From Bacillus suaedaesalsae (GTDB lineage: Bacteria; Bacillota; Bacilli; Bacillales; SA4): DNA of 64,000 nucleotides. Positions 37,289 through 46,627 of this stretch are shown piece by piece. The position numbers and the translations under genes are program-made. The stretch lies in the NCBI RefSeq assembly GCF_016890225.1, contig NZ_JAFELM010000016.1, forward strand, positions 207,418 through 271,417, written 5' to 3'. The notes under the pieces were generated by a model, which ran no database searches, was not told where the DNA came from, and saw only the letters and a list, made by a program, of their open reading frames with translations. Position 1 is the stretch's first letter, and every line of letters starts with the position of its first letter.

Positions 37289-39298
37289 TTAGCATTTCTC
37301 AATATTGACTAAACAATCATATAATGTACTACCTAAACCATTATCAGATACTTCATCTGACGTTAACACATTGACACTTCCACCGAACGCCTTCCAATTC
37401 CCTTCATCTACATTAATGACTTTAGAATGAGATGTCTTTAAGATTTTGACAACCCCTGTTAGTTCTCCTCGATCATTAAAAATCTTTGCAGTATCATTTT
37501 CCTGAAGTCCCTTTTCTAGTGCGATATCCGTTGATACCTCAATTTTGTTTTGTTGCAGACCAGGAATGATGTGGTAATGCTGTGAATGGTTTGACCTTAA
37601 TGGATGAATCGATAATAGGGTATATGGATATTCCTCGCCTAAAGGGCGGTTTGTGTGCATAGATTCCCTCGGTAACGATAAAGTTAGTTTTCCATTTTGA
37701 CCTTTTTTCTCTGCTTTTTGAGAAGTGAATTCATATTTACCACTTGGTGTTTTAAACTGGTAGCTTGCCCAAGGAACATCTTTTACTTCTGGTAATTTCA
37801 TATGTCCCTTTTGTTTAATCTGATCAAACGTCACGTTATTCCCAATTAATGAAGTAAGTCCCATTTTAATAAATTGTTCTCTTGTATATGAAAACTCGTC
37901 ACCAAACCCAAGTCTATTTGCAAGCTCTGACCATATTTCAAAATCTGATTTTACTTCGCCCGGTGCCTCAACCAGTTTTGGACCATAATTCACATACCCA
38001 TGATACATGGATGAATAATAAACATCTTCCACTTCAAAAGATGTTGTGGTTGGAAGGACATAGTCAGCTACCACAGCTGTATCTGTCATATATTGATCAA
38101 TAACCACAATTGTGTCTACACGTTCAAAGGCCTGTTTTACTTTATTCGTGTCAGGTACTTGTGTTAAAGGATTTCCACATGTTACAAATATCATCTTTAT
38201 TGGCGGTTCTTCAGCTGTTAAAATCCCTTCTGCTTGCTTCATCATTGTAAACGATCGAGTTGCTGTCTTTTTATCTGATAAAGTAAGGTTTCCTACATTA
38301 AAGCTTTGACCAACTTGAAGATTTCCATAGTTGGCTCCACCACCAGGAATTCCTACATTACCACTCATTGCTACTAATGCATCAATTGAACGGATTGTAT
38401 TGCCTCCATTTTTATATCGCTGCATTCCTAGACCCATGTATGTCATAACAGGGCCATTACCATAAACATGAGCTAATTCAGTTATAATCTCTTCTTCTAC
38501 CTCTGTGTATGCTACAATTTGTTCCATAGATATGGAAGAAAGTAGTTCTATAACATCATCAAATCCTATTGAATGATTTTGTATAAAACTTATATCTTCT
38601 AGTTTTAATCGTAAAATTTCTTTCATAATTCCGAACGCTAAAAATGCATCCATTCCAGGCTTTATTGAAACATAACGATTCGCAATTTTTGCTGTAGCAT
38701 TGTGAATTGGATCAATAACCGAAATCGTCGCACCGTTACGCTTTGCCTCTTGCAATTTTTCGTATAAATGCATGTTTGTTCTCGCTACATTTCTTCCCCA
38801 TATCACAATATGATTACTATTTAATACATCCTCTGGAGAATGGCTGTACGAGTCACCAAAGTCCCACATCTGTGCTTCAATTCCAGCTCCCCAACAAATA
38901 CTTCCAGTAAGTTCTGTAACTCCACCAAAACAGTTGAAAAAGCGGCTATCTAAATTAATCAATAAACCACCATTAGCATAATCATGACTGTGTAAAACAG
39001 AAGTTGAACCAAATTCCTCTTTGACACTCTTCATCTTACCTGCAATTTCATCCAAGGCTTGTTGCCAAGAAATCGGATGAAATTGACCATCTATTTTCTT
39101 TAACGGTTGTGTGAGGCGATTAGCATTATTCGTTCTCTCTTCCAATAACCTTCCTCTCCCACAAATTTTACCTTTCGTAATCGGATGGTCTTTATCTCCC
39201 TCAATCTTACTAATTTTGCCGTCATTAATTGTGACTGTAAAACCACAGCTATCCCAACAATTTAAAGGGCATGCAGATTTCTTTATCTCTAGTGCCAA
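37289..39298 (-). CDS. yyaE: Molybdopterin-dependent oxidoreductase (YyaE type)
   Basis: This 669-residue cytoplasmic protein of the formate dehydrogenase/DMSO reductase superfamily binds a [4Fe-4S] cluster through Cys10, Cys14, Cys18 and Cys46 (ACPLNCWDSC, GKICGRG) and a molybdopterin guanine dinucleotide. The cofactor-binding signs VIWGRN, GNVGIPGGGANYG and the C-terminal molybdopterin-binding domain are present. The redox substrate is unknown. It corresponds to yyaE between ychF and the small yyzM gene in Bacillus. No partner subunits are encoded nearby. Confidence 0.88.
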   Translation of the reverse strand: MALEIKKSACPLNCWDSCGFTVTINDGKISKIEGDKDHPITKGKICGRGRLLEERTNNANRLTQPLKKIDGQFHPISWQQALDEIAGKMKSVKEEFGSTSVLHSHDYANGGLLINLDSRFFNCFGGVTELTGSICWGAGIEAQMWDFGDSYSHSPEDVLNSNHIVIWGRNVARTNMHLYEKLQEAKRNGATISVIDPIHNATAKIANRYVSIKPGMDAFLAFGIMKEILRLKLEDISFIQNHSIGFDDVIELLSSISMEQIVAYTEVEEEIITELAHVYGNGPVMTYMGLGMQRYKNGGNTIRSIDALVAMSGNVGIPGGGANYGNLQVGQSFNVGNLTLSDKKTATRSFTMMKQAEGILTAEEPPIKMIFVTCGNPLTQVPDTNKVKQAFERVDTIVVIDQYMTDTAVVADYVLPTTTSFEVEDVYYSSMYHGYVNYGPKLVEAPGEVKSDFEIWSELANRLGFGDEFSYTREQFIKMGLTSLIGNNVTFDQIKQKGHMKLPEVKDVPWASYQFKTPSGKYEFTSQKAEKKGQNGKLTLSLPRESMHTNRPLGEEYPYTLLSIHPLRSNHSQHYHIIPGLQQNKIEVSTDIALEKGLQENDTAKIFNDRGELTGVVKILKTSHSKVINVDEGNWKAFGGSVNVLTSDEVSDNGLGSTLYDCLVNIEKC

Positions 39299-39320
39299 CT
39301 CTCATCTCTCCTACTCTAGT

Positions 39321-39521
39321 TCATTCCCCTTCGTGTCTCACTAATACTTTTTTCATTTTCCGTGCAAATTCTCGTCTAGGAATCATGACACTATGGTCAC
39401 AACCCTCACATTTAATTCGAATATCCATCCCCATTCGAATTACTTTCCAACGATTTGTGCCACATGGGTGCTGTTTCTTCATCTCAACAATATCGTTTAA
39501 TCTAAACACTTTTTCCTCCAT
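39321..39521 (-). CDS. yyzM: DUF951 small protein (YyzM type)
   Basis: This 66-residue protein starts with FRLNDIVEMKKQHPCGTNRW and has cysteines arranged as HPCG and KCEGC, typical of DUF951. The fold and function are not known, but it could bind metal or nucleic acid. GGTGA precedes the ATG. It lies 14 bp after the mechanosensitive channel gene, so the two are probably one operon. Confidence 0.88.
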   Translation of the reverse strand: MEEKVFRLNDIVEMKKQHPCGTNRWKVIRMGMDIRIKCEGCDHSVMIPRREFARKMKKVLVRHEGE

Positions 39522-39535
39522 ACGTCACCAATCCC

Positions 39536-40432
39536 TTATCCCTTCTGTTGCACATTTTCTGTGCCATCCAAACTTTCCTGTCTTGTATATGTTACGAGTT
39601 TCGGATATGGAATTTCAATACCATTTTCATCTAATGCTACTTTAATTTCTTTACGAAGTAACCTCGCTACTGCAAAATGTCTCATTGGTTTTACTTCTGA
39701 TATGACACGTATGACAACCTCTGAAGCTCCTAATGTTTGAACCCCTAAAACTTCCGGTTGTTTTACCATATCTTCATTTTTGGAGAAAGTTTCTTCTAAT
39801 AGCTCTTGAATTACCTTTTCGGCCAGTTCAATATTACTTTCATAGGCAATACTTATATCTACTATTGCAACACTGTTAGATATAGAATAATTTGTTACCT
39901 CTACAATACTTCCATTTGGAATAATATGAATTTCTCCTCCAACACTTTTTACCTTTGTAATACGTAGACCTATTTCTTCTACAGTCCCTTCAAACGTTCC
40001 TGTACGGATATAATCTCCAACAGAAAACTGATCCTCAAAGATGATAAAGAAACCAGTTATAATATCTCTTACAAGGTTTTGTGCACCAAACCCTATTGCT
40101 AGGCCCGCTACTCCCGCACCAGCTAACAGTGCTGTTACATTAATAGTAAAGACCTCTAAAATCATAATAAACGAAATAAAATAAATGACATATGTCAAAA
40201 TATTTATTAATAGCTTGACTAATGTTGCTTCTCGGCGCTCTGTCACCCTAAGTGGACTTTTCGTCCTTATCATAAAGAACTTTTGAATCGCGATCTTTCC
40301 AATACGAATTAAGATTGTAGACATAATCAAGATTAATATGATTTTTAGAAAACCTTGACCAATTGTAATCCAAACCAGTTCATTAGTAATAAATTCTAGT
40401 ATTTTGTCGTACGCATCATTAATTTTATTCAT
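39536..40432 (-). CDS. MscS-family mechanosensitive channel
   Basis: This 298-residue membrane channel probably releases solutes under hypo-osmotic stress. It has three membrane helices. The pore helix TM3 is seen as AGAGVAGLAIGFGAQNLVRD (about 108-127), followed by the beta domain (FSVGDYIRTGTFEGTVEEIGLR and IIPNGSI). The C-terminal alpha/beta domain ends in EIPYPKLV. The ORF starts with MNKIND, with GGAGT upstream. Confidence 0.92.
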   Translation of the reverse strand: MNKINDAYDKILEFITNELVWITIGQGFLKIILILIMSTILIRIGKIAIQKFFMIRTKSPLRVTERREATLVKLLINILTYVIYFISFIMILEVFTINVTALLAGAGVAGLAIGFGAQNLVRDIITGFFIIFEDQFSVGDYIRTGTFEGTVEEIGLRITKVKSVGGEIHIIPNGSIVEVTNYSISNSVAIVDISIAYESNIELAEKVIQELLEETFSKNEDMVKQPEVLGVQTLGASEVVIRVISEVKPMRHFAVARLLRKEIKVALDENGIEIPYPKLVTYTRQESLDGTENVQQKG

Positions 40433-40481
40433 TGAAACTCCTTCCTTATTTCATAATTGTAATTCCTATTTTAACAGTAAA

Positions 40482-41504
40482 CTACTCCCATTTGTAGCGA
40501 TTTGCAATTGGATAAACCATAATTGCAACGAGTAAATATAAGTTTAATACAGCAAAAATAGGGTACAAAACAGCAATCAAGAATGAGAAACCAAGTTTTG
40601 TTAAAGGGACAATAATGACTAACAATAACAGCGCAGTTAGCCAAAGTGGCAATTTTATATACTCTCGTATTCTTGCAGTTAATCCAAATAACCCTGAAGC
40701 AGCTGTAGATACAACAGCTAACCATAATAGAATGGACATAAGTATGATTGCGCTATACGGAAAGTCTTTAATAATCGCAAACAGTGGAATATCATATAAA
40801 ACAAGCTCACTGGATACTTCAATTAGCACTTCATTGTATATAAATGAAACACCTCCAAGAATTAAACCACTACCAATACTCGCAATCCACGCTTCCCCTT
40901 TATTTTTAATCTCCTTTCCTATCGCTCCTATTACAGCAATTAATGATAATACGTTTAAGGCCGTAAAAGTAAAAGAAGATGGCCAGTTCGATTGTTTATT
41001 CCAATCTCTAAAACTCAAAATAGAATGCCCGTTCGAAATGAAAAATAATAATGTCACCGTAAGTCCAACTACTAAAATAGGAATTAAAATATAATTTAGC
41101 GATACAAGTCCTTTTATGTTCCAAATAAACACAATAACAAGGATAGCTGATATAAAAAGTATCCCCAATGTATATGGAATATGAAACAATTCCCCCGTTG
41201 ATCCACCACCTGCCAGCATAATGACTGTTGTTGTAAACAAATAAAAAATAATAATAACATCATAATATGTTGCAATCTTTTTCCCTACTAACTTCTGAAG
41301 TATGGGTAGAAAATGCTCTGTTTTTTCTTCATAACCAATTTTCATTACAATGTAACTTGAAATAATAAATAAGACAGTAAAAATAATAATAGCAAGTCCA
41401 CTTTCTTCACCAAAAAATTGCCATAACTCCCTACCAGAAGCATAGCCTGCACCAATCATTGCTCCTAATATAATAAACATCCATTTTATCCCCGATTTTA
41501 ACAA
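40482..41504 (-). CDS. YkvI-family membrane transporter-like protein
   Basis: This product of about 340 residues has ten or so membrane helices. It opens with KWMFIILGAMIGAGYASGRELWQFF, the glycine-rich first helix of the YkvI family. The family lies near APC-type transporters, and the substrate is unknown. The frame is open to a GTG at 41513, but that codon touches the AGGAGG site. The TTG at 41504 has nine-base spacing and is preferred. Confidence 0.82.
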   Translation of the reverse strand: MLKSGIKWMFIILGAMIGAGYASGRELWQFFGEESGLAIIIFTVLFIISSYIVMKIGYEEKTEHFLPILQKLVGKKIATYYDVIIIFYLFTTTVIMLAGGGSTGELFHIPYTLGILFISAILVIVFIWNIKGLVSLNYILIPILVVGLTVTLLFFISNGHSILSFRDWNKQSNWPSSFTFTALNVLSLIAVIGAIGKEIKNKGEAWIASIGSGLILGGVSFIYNEVLIEVSSELVLYDIPLFAIIKDFPYSAIILMSILLWLAVVSTAASGLFGLTARIREYIKLPLWLTALLLLVIIVPLTKLGFSFLIAVLYPIFAVLNLYLLVAIMVYPIANRYKWE

Positions 41505-41588
41505 AACAAACACCCTCCTACTAATAACATGTATAGAATCATCTATTTCTCCGTATACTGTTACTACTATTACTAAGGAGTGGAATCT

Positions 41589-42206
41589 ATGAATCTTAGA
41601 CCGAAAATTTTTGAAAAACTGAGCGTGGGATCTAGAATTCTTTTTGATGATGATGAAGCAACGAGGAAAATTGCCAGTCAGCTTATGTCTCTCTTTCCCA
41701 CTCAGTTAGACAAACAAATCGCTGTTGTTTGTATCGGTACAGATCGGTCTACTGGGGATGCACTAGGTCCATTAATTGGAACAAAACTAGAAGAGTCAGG
41801 TATATCCTTTATTCATGTGTTTGGAACGTTAGAGAACCCTATACACGCTGTGAATTTAGAGGAACAATTAACATATATAAAAGACAAGCTAAATAACCCG
41901 TTTATTTTAGCCATAGACGCTTGTTTAGGCAGATTAAAGAACGTAGGGTGTGTAACAGTTGCAACTGGCCCTGTGAAGCCAGGAGCAGGCGTAAAAAAGG
42001 AATTACCTCCTGTGGGTGACATACATATTACAGGAATTGTGAATGTAAGTGGTTTTATGGAGTATTTTGTTCTTCAAAATACACGTTTAAATCTAGTGAT
42101 GAAGATGGCGACAACTATTTCTGATGGAATCTTAGAGGCTGACCGTTTGTTAAAACGCAAACAGTTACTAGCTAGGTATTCTCTAAATAAATCGAAATCT
42201 ATATAA
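41589..42206 (+). CDS. yyaC: YyaC-type DUF1256 protein, related to germination protease
   Basis: This 205-residue protein resembles the spore protease GPR in fold and may have a role in the sporulation or spore phase. Typical motifs are CIGTDRSTGDALGPLIG and AIDACLGRLKNVG. The ATG at 41589 has AAGGAG eight bases ahead and gives the usual YyaC length. The longer GTG start is not favoured. It is one of the few + strand genes on this arm, and is convergent with the DUF554 gene. Confidence 0.92.
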   Translation: MNLRPKIFEKLSVGSRILFDDDEATRKIASQLMSLFPTQLDKQIAVVCIGTDRSTGDALGPLIGTKLEESGISFIHVFGTLENPIHAVNLEEQLTYIKDKLNNPFILAIDACLGRLKNVGCVTVATGPVKPGAGVKKELPPVGDIHITGIVNVSGFMEYFVLQNTRLNLVMKMATTISDGILEADRLLKRKQLLARYSLNKSKSI

Positions 42207-42313
42207 AAGGCACTTTTTGTAAACTTTGTTACTAAATCAATCAAGTTCTACAAATAGGTAAACAAAGTAGAATCTCTTATCCTTGACAAAAAGGAAAACA
42301 GCGATCAAAAAAA

Positions 42314-42353
42314 CAACCTGAAAGAAATGAGAGAACCTCTTTCTTTCAGGTTG
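42314..42353 (-). terminator. Terminator between convergent yyaC and DUF554 genes
   Basis: A perfect 14-bp stem (42314-42327 with 42340-42353) is followed by a T run on the - strand. It may also serve yyaC. Confidence 0.92.
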
Positions 42354-42357
42354 TTGA

Positions 42358-43062
42358 TCATGACAATTGGTGAACTACTGTTACAAGAATTGCCACAATA
42401 ACAATACTTGGCAACAAATTGGCCACTTTAATTTTAGTAATACCTAATAAATTCAGACCAATTGCCAAAATCATTAATCCGCCAGTAGAAGTCATTTCAA
42501 CAATAAAGGAATCCATAATAGCAGTTGGAACAAAACGTTCGATTTGCGTAGCAAACAGTGCGATTGAACCTTGATAGAGCATAACAGGAATCGCAGACAA
42601 CATTACTCCGACACCTAGAGTTGTAGTTAATATTAAACTTGTAAATCCATCAATTAATGACTTTGTATATAAAACTTGATGATCTTGTCTAATTCCACTA
42701 TCTAATGAGCCGATAATTGCCATAGCACCGATTACAAAGATTAATGTAGCTGTAACAAATCCTTTTGCAATATCCCCTTTCGCCCTTTTCCCTATTTTCT
42801 TTTCAATCCATAATCCTAATCGATTTAATTTATCCTCGAGGTCTATAAACTCACCAATGACAGCACCAATTACAATACTCATAATTACGATAAGAAATTG
42901 TTCACTTTTAAGTCCCATCTGTATACCCAAAAGTGAGACAGAGAGACCAATCCCTTGCATCACTGTATTTTTTACCTTTTCTGGTATTTTCGTTAGAAAG
43001 CTTCCGATGAATGTTCCTAAAACAATACAAATCCCGTTTACAATCGTCCCAAGTAAAACCAT
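42358..43062 (-). CDS. DUF554 (YdfK/YqgA-type) membrane protein
   Basis: This 234-residue protein has about seven membrane segments and glycine-rich helices such as LLGTIVNGICIVLGTFIGSFL. It belongs to DUF554, a family of unknown function. GGAGAA precedes the ATG. It lies just after spo0J on the - strand, separated by about 115 bp. Confidence 0.87.
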   Translation of the reverse strand: MVLLGTIVNGICIVLGTFIGSFLTKIPEKVKNTVMQGIGLSVSLLGIQMGLKSEQFLIVIMSIVIGAVIGEFIDLEDKLNRLGLWIEKKIGKRAKGDIAKGFVTATLIFVIGAMAIIGSLDSGIRQDHQVLYTKSLIDGFTSLILTTTLGVGVMLSAIPVMLYQGSIALFATQIERFVPTAIMDSFIVEMTSTGGLMILAIGLNLLGITKIKVANLLPSIVIVAILVTVVHQLS

Positions 43063-43175
43063 ATCTTTTTCTCCTTTTTTCCGTACTTCGGATTATCAAA
43101 ATTTGCTAACACCAAGCCTTGCAACGCTGGAAGTATGCTTGAACCTAAAAAAATAAACCACAAAAGTGGTTTTAT

Positions 43176-44024
43176 TTATTCGATTGCACCCAGTAATTCA
43201 AGAATCCGATTCAAATCATCTGGGGACATAAATTCTATTTCTATTTTACCTTTTTTCTTCGTTTGTTTAATAGAAACCGATGTACCAAACCTCTCTCTGA
43301 GTACAGTTTCTCTTTCCCTAATAAAGATATCTTTCTCCTTTTTAGGCTTCAATGTTTCACGTGAAACATTTTCATTTAATTGATGCACTAAATGTTCTAG
43401 TTGTCTTACATTAAGTTGTTCTTTAATAATCTTTTCTACAACCGCATTCAATTTTTCTTTCTTTCTTAAGCCAAGTAACGCTCTCCCATGCCCCATTGAA
43501 AGTTTACCATCAGAGATATAACCTCTTACTACCTCAGGAAGAGATAATAAACGTATATGATTCGCTATGTGAGGACGACTTTTACCTAGACGCTTAGCTA
43601 ATTGTTCTTGCGTAAGATTTAACTGTTCAATTAATGATTGATAAGCTTGGGCTTCTTCAATTGGTGTTAAATCTTCACGTTGAAGGTTCTCGAGTAATGC
43701 AAGCTCCATCATCTCTTGTTCAGAAAGTTCCTTTACAACAACAGGAGCAACTTCTAATCCTGCTGCTTTTGCTGCACGAAAACGTCTTTCCCCTACAACA
43801 ATTTCATAACCCTTTATACTTTTACGAACAATAATAGGTTGCAAAATACCATGTTGAATAATTGATTCCTTTAGCTCTTCAATTGCTTCCTCTTCAAAGT
43901 ACTTACGAGGTTGGTATGGATTAGGGCGAAGATCCTTTAACTTAATTTCTTGAATAATTTCTTCTTTATTTAAGTCAACATTCGGAAAAAATGCATTTAT
44001 CCCTTTCCCTAGTCCTTTAGCCAT
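43176..44024 (-). CDS. spo0J: Chromosome partitioning protein Spo0J (ParB)
   Basis: This 282-residue CTP-dependent DNA clamp loads at parS, organises the origin region, recruits SMC and controls Soj. The N-terminal ParB/CTPase domain has GERRFRAAKAAG, and the helix-turn-helix region has LTQEQLAKRLGKSRPHIAN. A C-terminal dimerisation domain follows. It overlaps soj by 8 bp. A perfect parS lies inside the gene. Confidence 0.98.
   Translation of the reverse strand: MAKGLGKGINAFFPNVDLNKEEIIQEIKLKDLRPNPYQPRKYFEEEAIEELKESIIQHGILQPIIVRKSIKGYEIVVGERRFRAAKAAGLEVAPVVVKELSEQEMMELALLENLQREDLTPIEEAQAYQSLIEQLNLTQEQLAKRLGKSRPHIANHIRLLSLPEVVRGYISDGKLSMGHGRALLGLRKKEKLNAVVEKIIKEQLNVRQLEHLVHQLNENVSRETLKPKKEKDIFIRERETVLRERFGTSVSIKQTKKKGKIEIEFMSPDDLNRILELLGAIE
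43353..43368. other. parS site (perfect palindrome)
   Basis: TGTTTCACGTGAAACA is the exact 16-bp parS sequence bound by Spo0J. It lies within the spo0J coding region, as in Bacillus subtilis. Confidence 0.97.
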
Positions 44025-44778
44025 TCATCATCACTTCCTTTGCAAGGTCTAAGTATACTTCAGCACCTCTTGATTTTGGGTCATAAATAATGATTGGTTT
44101 TCCATGACTTGGCGCTTCACTAAGTCTAATATTACGAGGAATAATGGACTGATAAACCTTTTCTTGGAAGTATTTTTTCACTTCATCTATCACTTGAATA
44201 CCTAAATTCGTTCTTGCATCAAGCATTGTTAATAATACGCCCTCAATCATTAAATCTGTGTTTAAATGTTTTTGAACAAGACGGACCGTATTTAATAACT
44301 GGCTAAGTCCCTCAAGAGCATAATATTCACATTGTACAGGGATTAAAACAGAATTTGAGGCTGTAAGTGAATTGATTGTTAATAATCCAAGAGATGGAGG
44401 ACAATCAATGATGATATAGTCATACGCAGCTTCCACTGTTTCTAATGCTCGTTTTAATCTAACTTCTCTCGAAATAGTTGGTACTAACTCAATTTCAGCA
44501 CCAGCTAACTGAATCGTTGCAGGTATTATATATAAATTCTCCACATCAGTTGGCTTAATAACAGTCTTTGCTTCTGCGTCTTCTACTAATACATCATAAA
44601 TACACGCATCAACATCGGCTTTATCAATACCAACACCACTTGTGGCATTTCCTTGAGGATCAATATCTACTAATAGTACTTTTTTTCCTAAGTATGCTAA
44701 GCAAGCTCCTAAATTTACAGATGTTGTTGTTTTCCCAACTCCACCTTTTTGGTTTGCTATGGAAATTATTCTTGCCAC
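44017..44778 (-). CDS. soj: Chromosome partitioning ATPase Soj (ParA)
   Basis: This 253-residue ParA/MinD-type ATPase works with Spo0J in origin segregation and modulates DnaA. It has the deviant Walker A KGGVGKTT near residue 11, and DIDPQGNATSG and DCPPSLGLLT motifs. The GTG at 44778, preceded by GGTAGGTGA, gives the usual N-terminus. The longer frame adds six codons without a site. Confidence 0.97.
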   Translation of the reverse strand: MARIISIANQKGGVGKTTTSVNLGACLAYLGKKVLLVDIDPQGNATSGVGIDKADVDACIYDVLVEDAEAKTVIKPTDVENLYIIPATIQLAGAEIELVPTISREVRLKRALETVEAAYDYIIIDCPPSLGLLTINSLTASNSVLIPVQCEYYALEGLSQLLNTVRLVQKHLNTDLMIEGVLLTMLDARTNLGIQVIDEVKKYFQEKVYQSIIPRNIRLSEAPSHGKPIIIYDPKSRGAEVYLDLAKEVMMNG

Positions 44779-44917
44779 TGTGTCACCTACCTTCAAAAAT
44801 CTAGCAAATTATCTATCAACTATATTATTTTAACACGAATCGAAAAAAAAAGAGTTTTTTTGCTAATTTTTTTAAAGAAAAAAATAAACCCCTACAAAAT
44901 TATAGGGATTTGATGTC

Positions 44918-45763
44918 TTATTTCTTTGGAATTTTAATTGTAATTTGATAAAAATCATCAAATTCTTCTTCGGTAGAATTTAACTCGACCCCATTATCTT
45001 GGACCATAGTCAGTGACTGCCTAATTGTATTCATTGCAATTCTCATATCTTTACTAAATGCTTTACGCTTAGGTTTAGGCTTGTCCATTGTTTCTTCTAA
45101 CAATCTATTAACACGGTTCTCTGTTTGCTTTACATTTAGTTGAAGTTCTATAATCTCTTTTAGAAGTTTCACTTGCTTATCAGCACTTTTTAAAGGAATA
45201 AGTGCTCTAGCATGTCTTTCTGTAATCTGTTTTTGAAGTAATGCATCTTGTACTTCTTCTGGTAACTTTAATAACCGTAATTTATTTGCTACAGTTGATT
45301 GCCCTTTACCTAAACGTTGTGCTAATGCTTCTTGAGTTAAATTATGAAGTTCTAATAACTTTGCATAAGCAATTGCCTCTTCAATAACGGATAATTCTTC
45401 ACGTTGTAAGTTCTCTATTAAAGCAACAGAAGCTGTTTCTGCATCATTAAAGTCCTTTATGATTGCTGGTATCGTATCCCAACCAAGTTTTGTCACAGCT
45501 CTAAAACGACGTTCACCTGCAATGATTTCAAATTTCCCCGATTCATATTCACGAACTACGATTGGTTGAATAATACCATGAGTATGAATAGTCAATGATA
45601 ATTCTTCAATTTTCTCATTATCAAAAACTGTACGTGGTTGATATCTGTTTGGAACGATATCAGAAAGTGGAATTTTTTTGATTTCATCTCGATCTGTTTT
45701 CTCAATAATTTCGGCTACCTCTTTTTCCCCAATACCGAAAATTCTAGAAAAAGGACTCTTCAT
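44918..45763 (-). CDS. noc: Nucleoid occlusion protein Noc
   Basis: Noc is a ParB paralog that binds its own DNA sites and the membrane and blocks division over the chromosome. The 281 residues start with the short amphipathic membrane-targeting peptide [16 protein letters not shown] ParB/CTPase domain with [12 protein letters not shown] and a helix-turn-helix with [19 protein letters not shown] follow. It sits upstream of soj, as in Bacillus. A parS site lies about 70 bp upstream of its start. Confidence 0.97.
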   Translation of the reverse strand: MKSPFSRIFGIGEKEVAEIIEKTDRDEIKKIPLSDIVPNRYQPRTVFDNEKIEELSLTIHTHGIIQPIVVREYESGKFEIIAGERRFRAVTKLGWDTIPAIIKDFNDAETASVALIENLQREELSVIEEAIAYAKLLELHNLTQEALAQRLGKGQSTVANKLRLLKLPEEVQDALLQKQITERHARALIPLKSADKQVKLLKEIIELQLNVKQTENRVNRLLEETMDKPKPKRKAFSKDMRIAMNTIRQSLTMVQDNGVELNSTEEEFDDFYQITIKIPKK

Positions 45764-45836
45764 CCTTTACCCACCACCTTTAGGAAACTCCTCTTATATA
45801 TATTCGTTATTATCTGTGACTTTCCTTCTATGAAAA

Positions 45837-45852
45837 TGTTCCACGTGAAACA
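45837..45852. other. parS site (consensus variant)
   Basis: TGTTCCACGTGAAACA fits the TGTTNCACGTGAAACA consensus. It lies in the noc-rsmG intergenic region. Confidence 0.92.
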
Positions 45853-45888
45853 TTTTATCTAGAAAAGGATTACATTTGTACTAATCTC

Positions 45889-46605
45889 TTATTGTATCGG
45901 TGTTTTATTAGGTGTACCAGGCTTTCTTGGATATCTTTTTGGTGTTTTTTGTGTCTTTTTAATAATAAAGATAGAACGATTGCTTTCTTCAGTAGGTAAT
46001 TGGAACTGGTGTTCTTCTTTTAGCTCACCACCAAGTACTTTCAATGCTTTTCTTCCTTCTTCTAATTCTTCCTTTGCAGAAGCACCTTTCATCGCAACAA
46101 ATTGTCCATTTACTTTTACAAGTGGAATACACAATTCACTTAAAACAGATAAACGAGCAACTGCTCTTGCAGTCACAAGATCAAATGATTCACGAAACTC
46201 TGTTTTTTGACCAAACGTTTCTGCACGATCATGATAAAATGTTACATTTGACAAGTTTAATTCCTTTGCTAAATGATTTAAGAATGAAATTCTTTTTTGC
46301 AAGGAATCCACAATTGTTACATGAATGGATGGAAAACAAATTTTCAATGGGATGCTTGGAAATCCTGCTCCTGCTCCAACATCACAAACTTTTATTTCTT
46401 GATTAAAGTCTGTATAAAATGCAGCTGATATTGAATCATAGAAATGTTTTAAATACACTTCTTCTTTCTCAGTAATAGCTGTCAAATTCATCTTATCGTT
46501 CCATTCAACCAAGACTTGAAAGTAACGCTCAAACTGTTCTATCTGGACCGGAGAAAGAGAAATCCCCTTCTCCTTAAGTAAAGTTACGAATTGTTCTTGA
46601 TTCAT
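45889..46605 (-). CDS. rsmG: 16S rRNA (guanine-527-N7)-methyltransferase RsmG
   Basis: This 238-residue SAM-dependent methyltransferase modifies G527 of 16S rRNA. Loss of it can give low-level streptomycin resistance in bacteria. The SAM-binding motif is [15 protein letters not shown] near residue 72, with [12 protein letters not shown] further on. It follows mnmG by 22 bp, in the same operon. Confidence 0.97.
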   Translation of the reverse strand: MNQEQFVTLLKEKGISLSPVQIEQFERYFQVLVEWNDKMNLTAITEKEEVYLKHFYDSISAAFYTDFNQEIKVCDVGAGAGFPSIPLKICFPSIHVTIVDSLQKRISFLNHLAKELNLSNVTFYHDRAETFGQKTEFRESFDLVTARAVARLSVLSELCIPLVKVNGQFVAMKGASAKEELEEGRKALKVLGGELKEEHQFQLPTEESNRSIFIIKKTQKTPKRYPRKPGTPNKTPIQ

Positions 46606-46627
46606 GTTTAATCCTTTCTCCTATCGA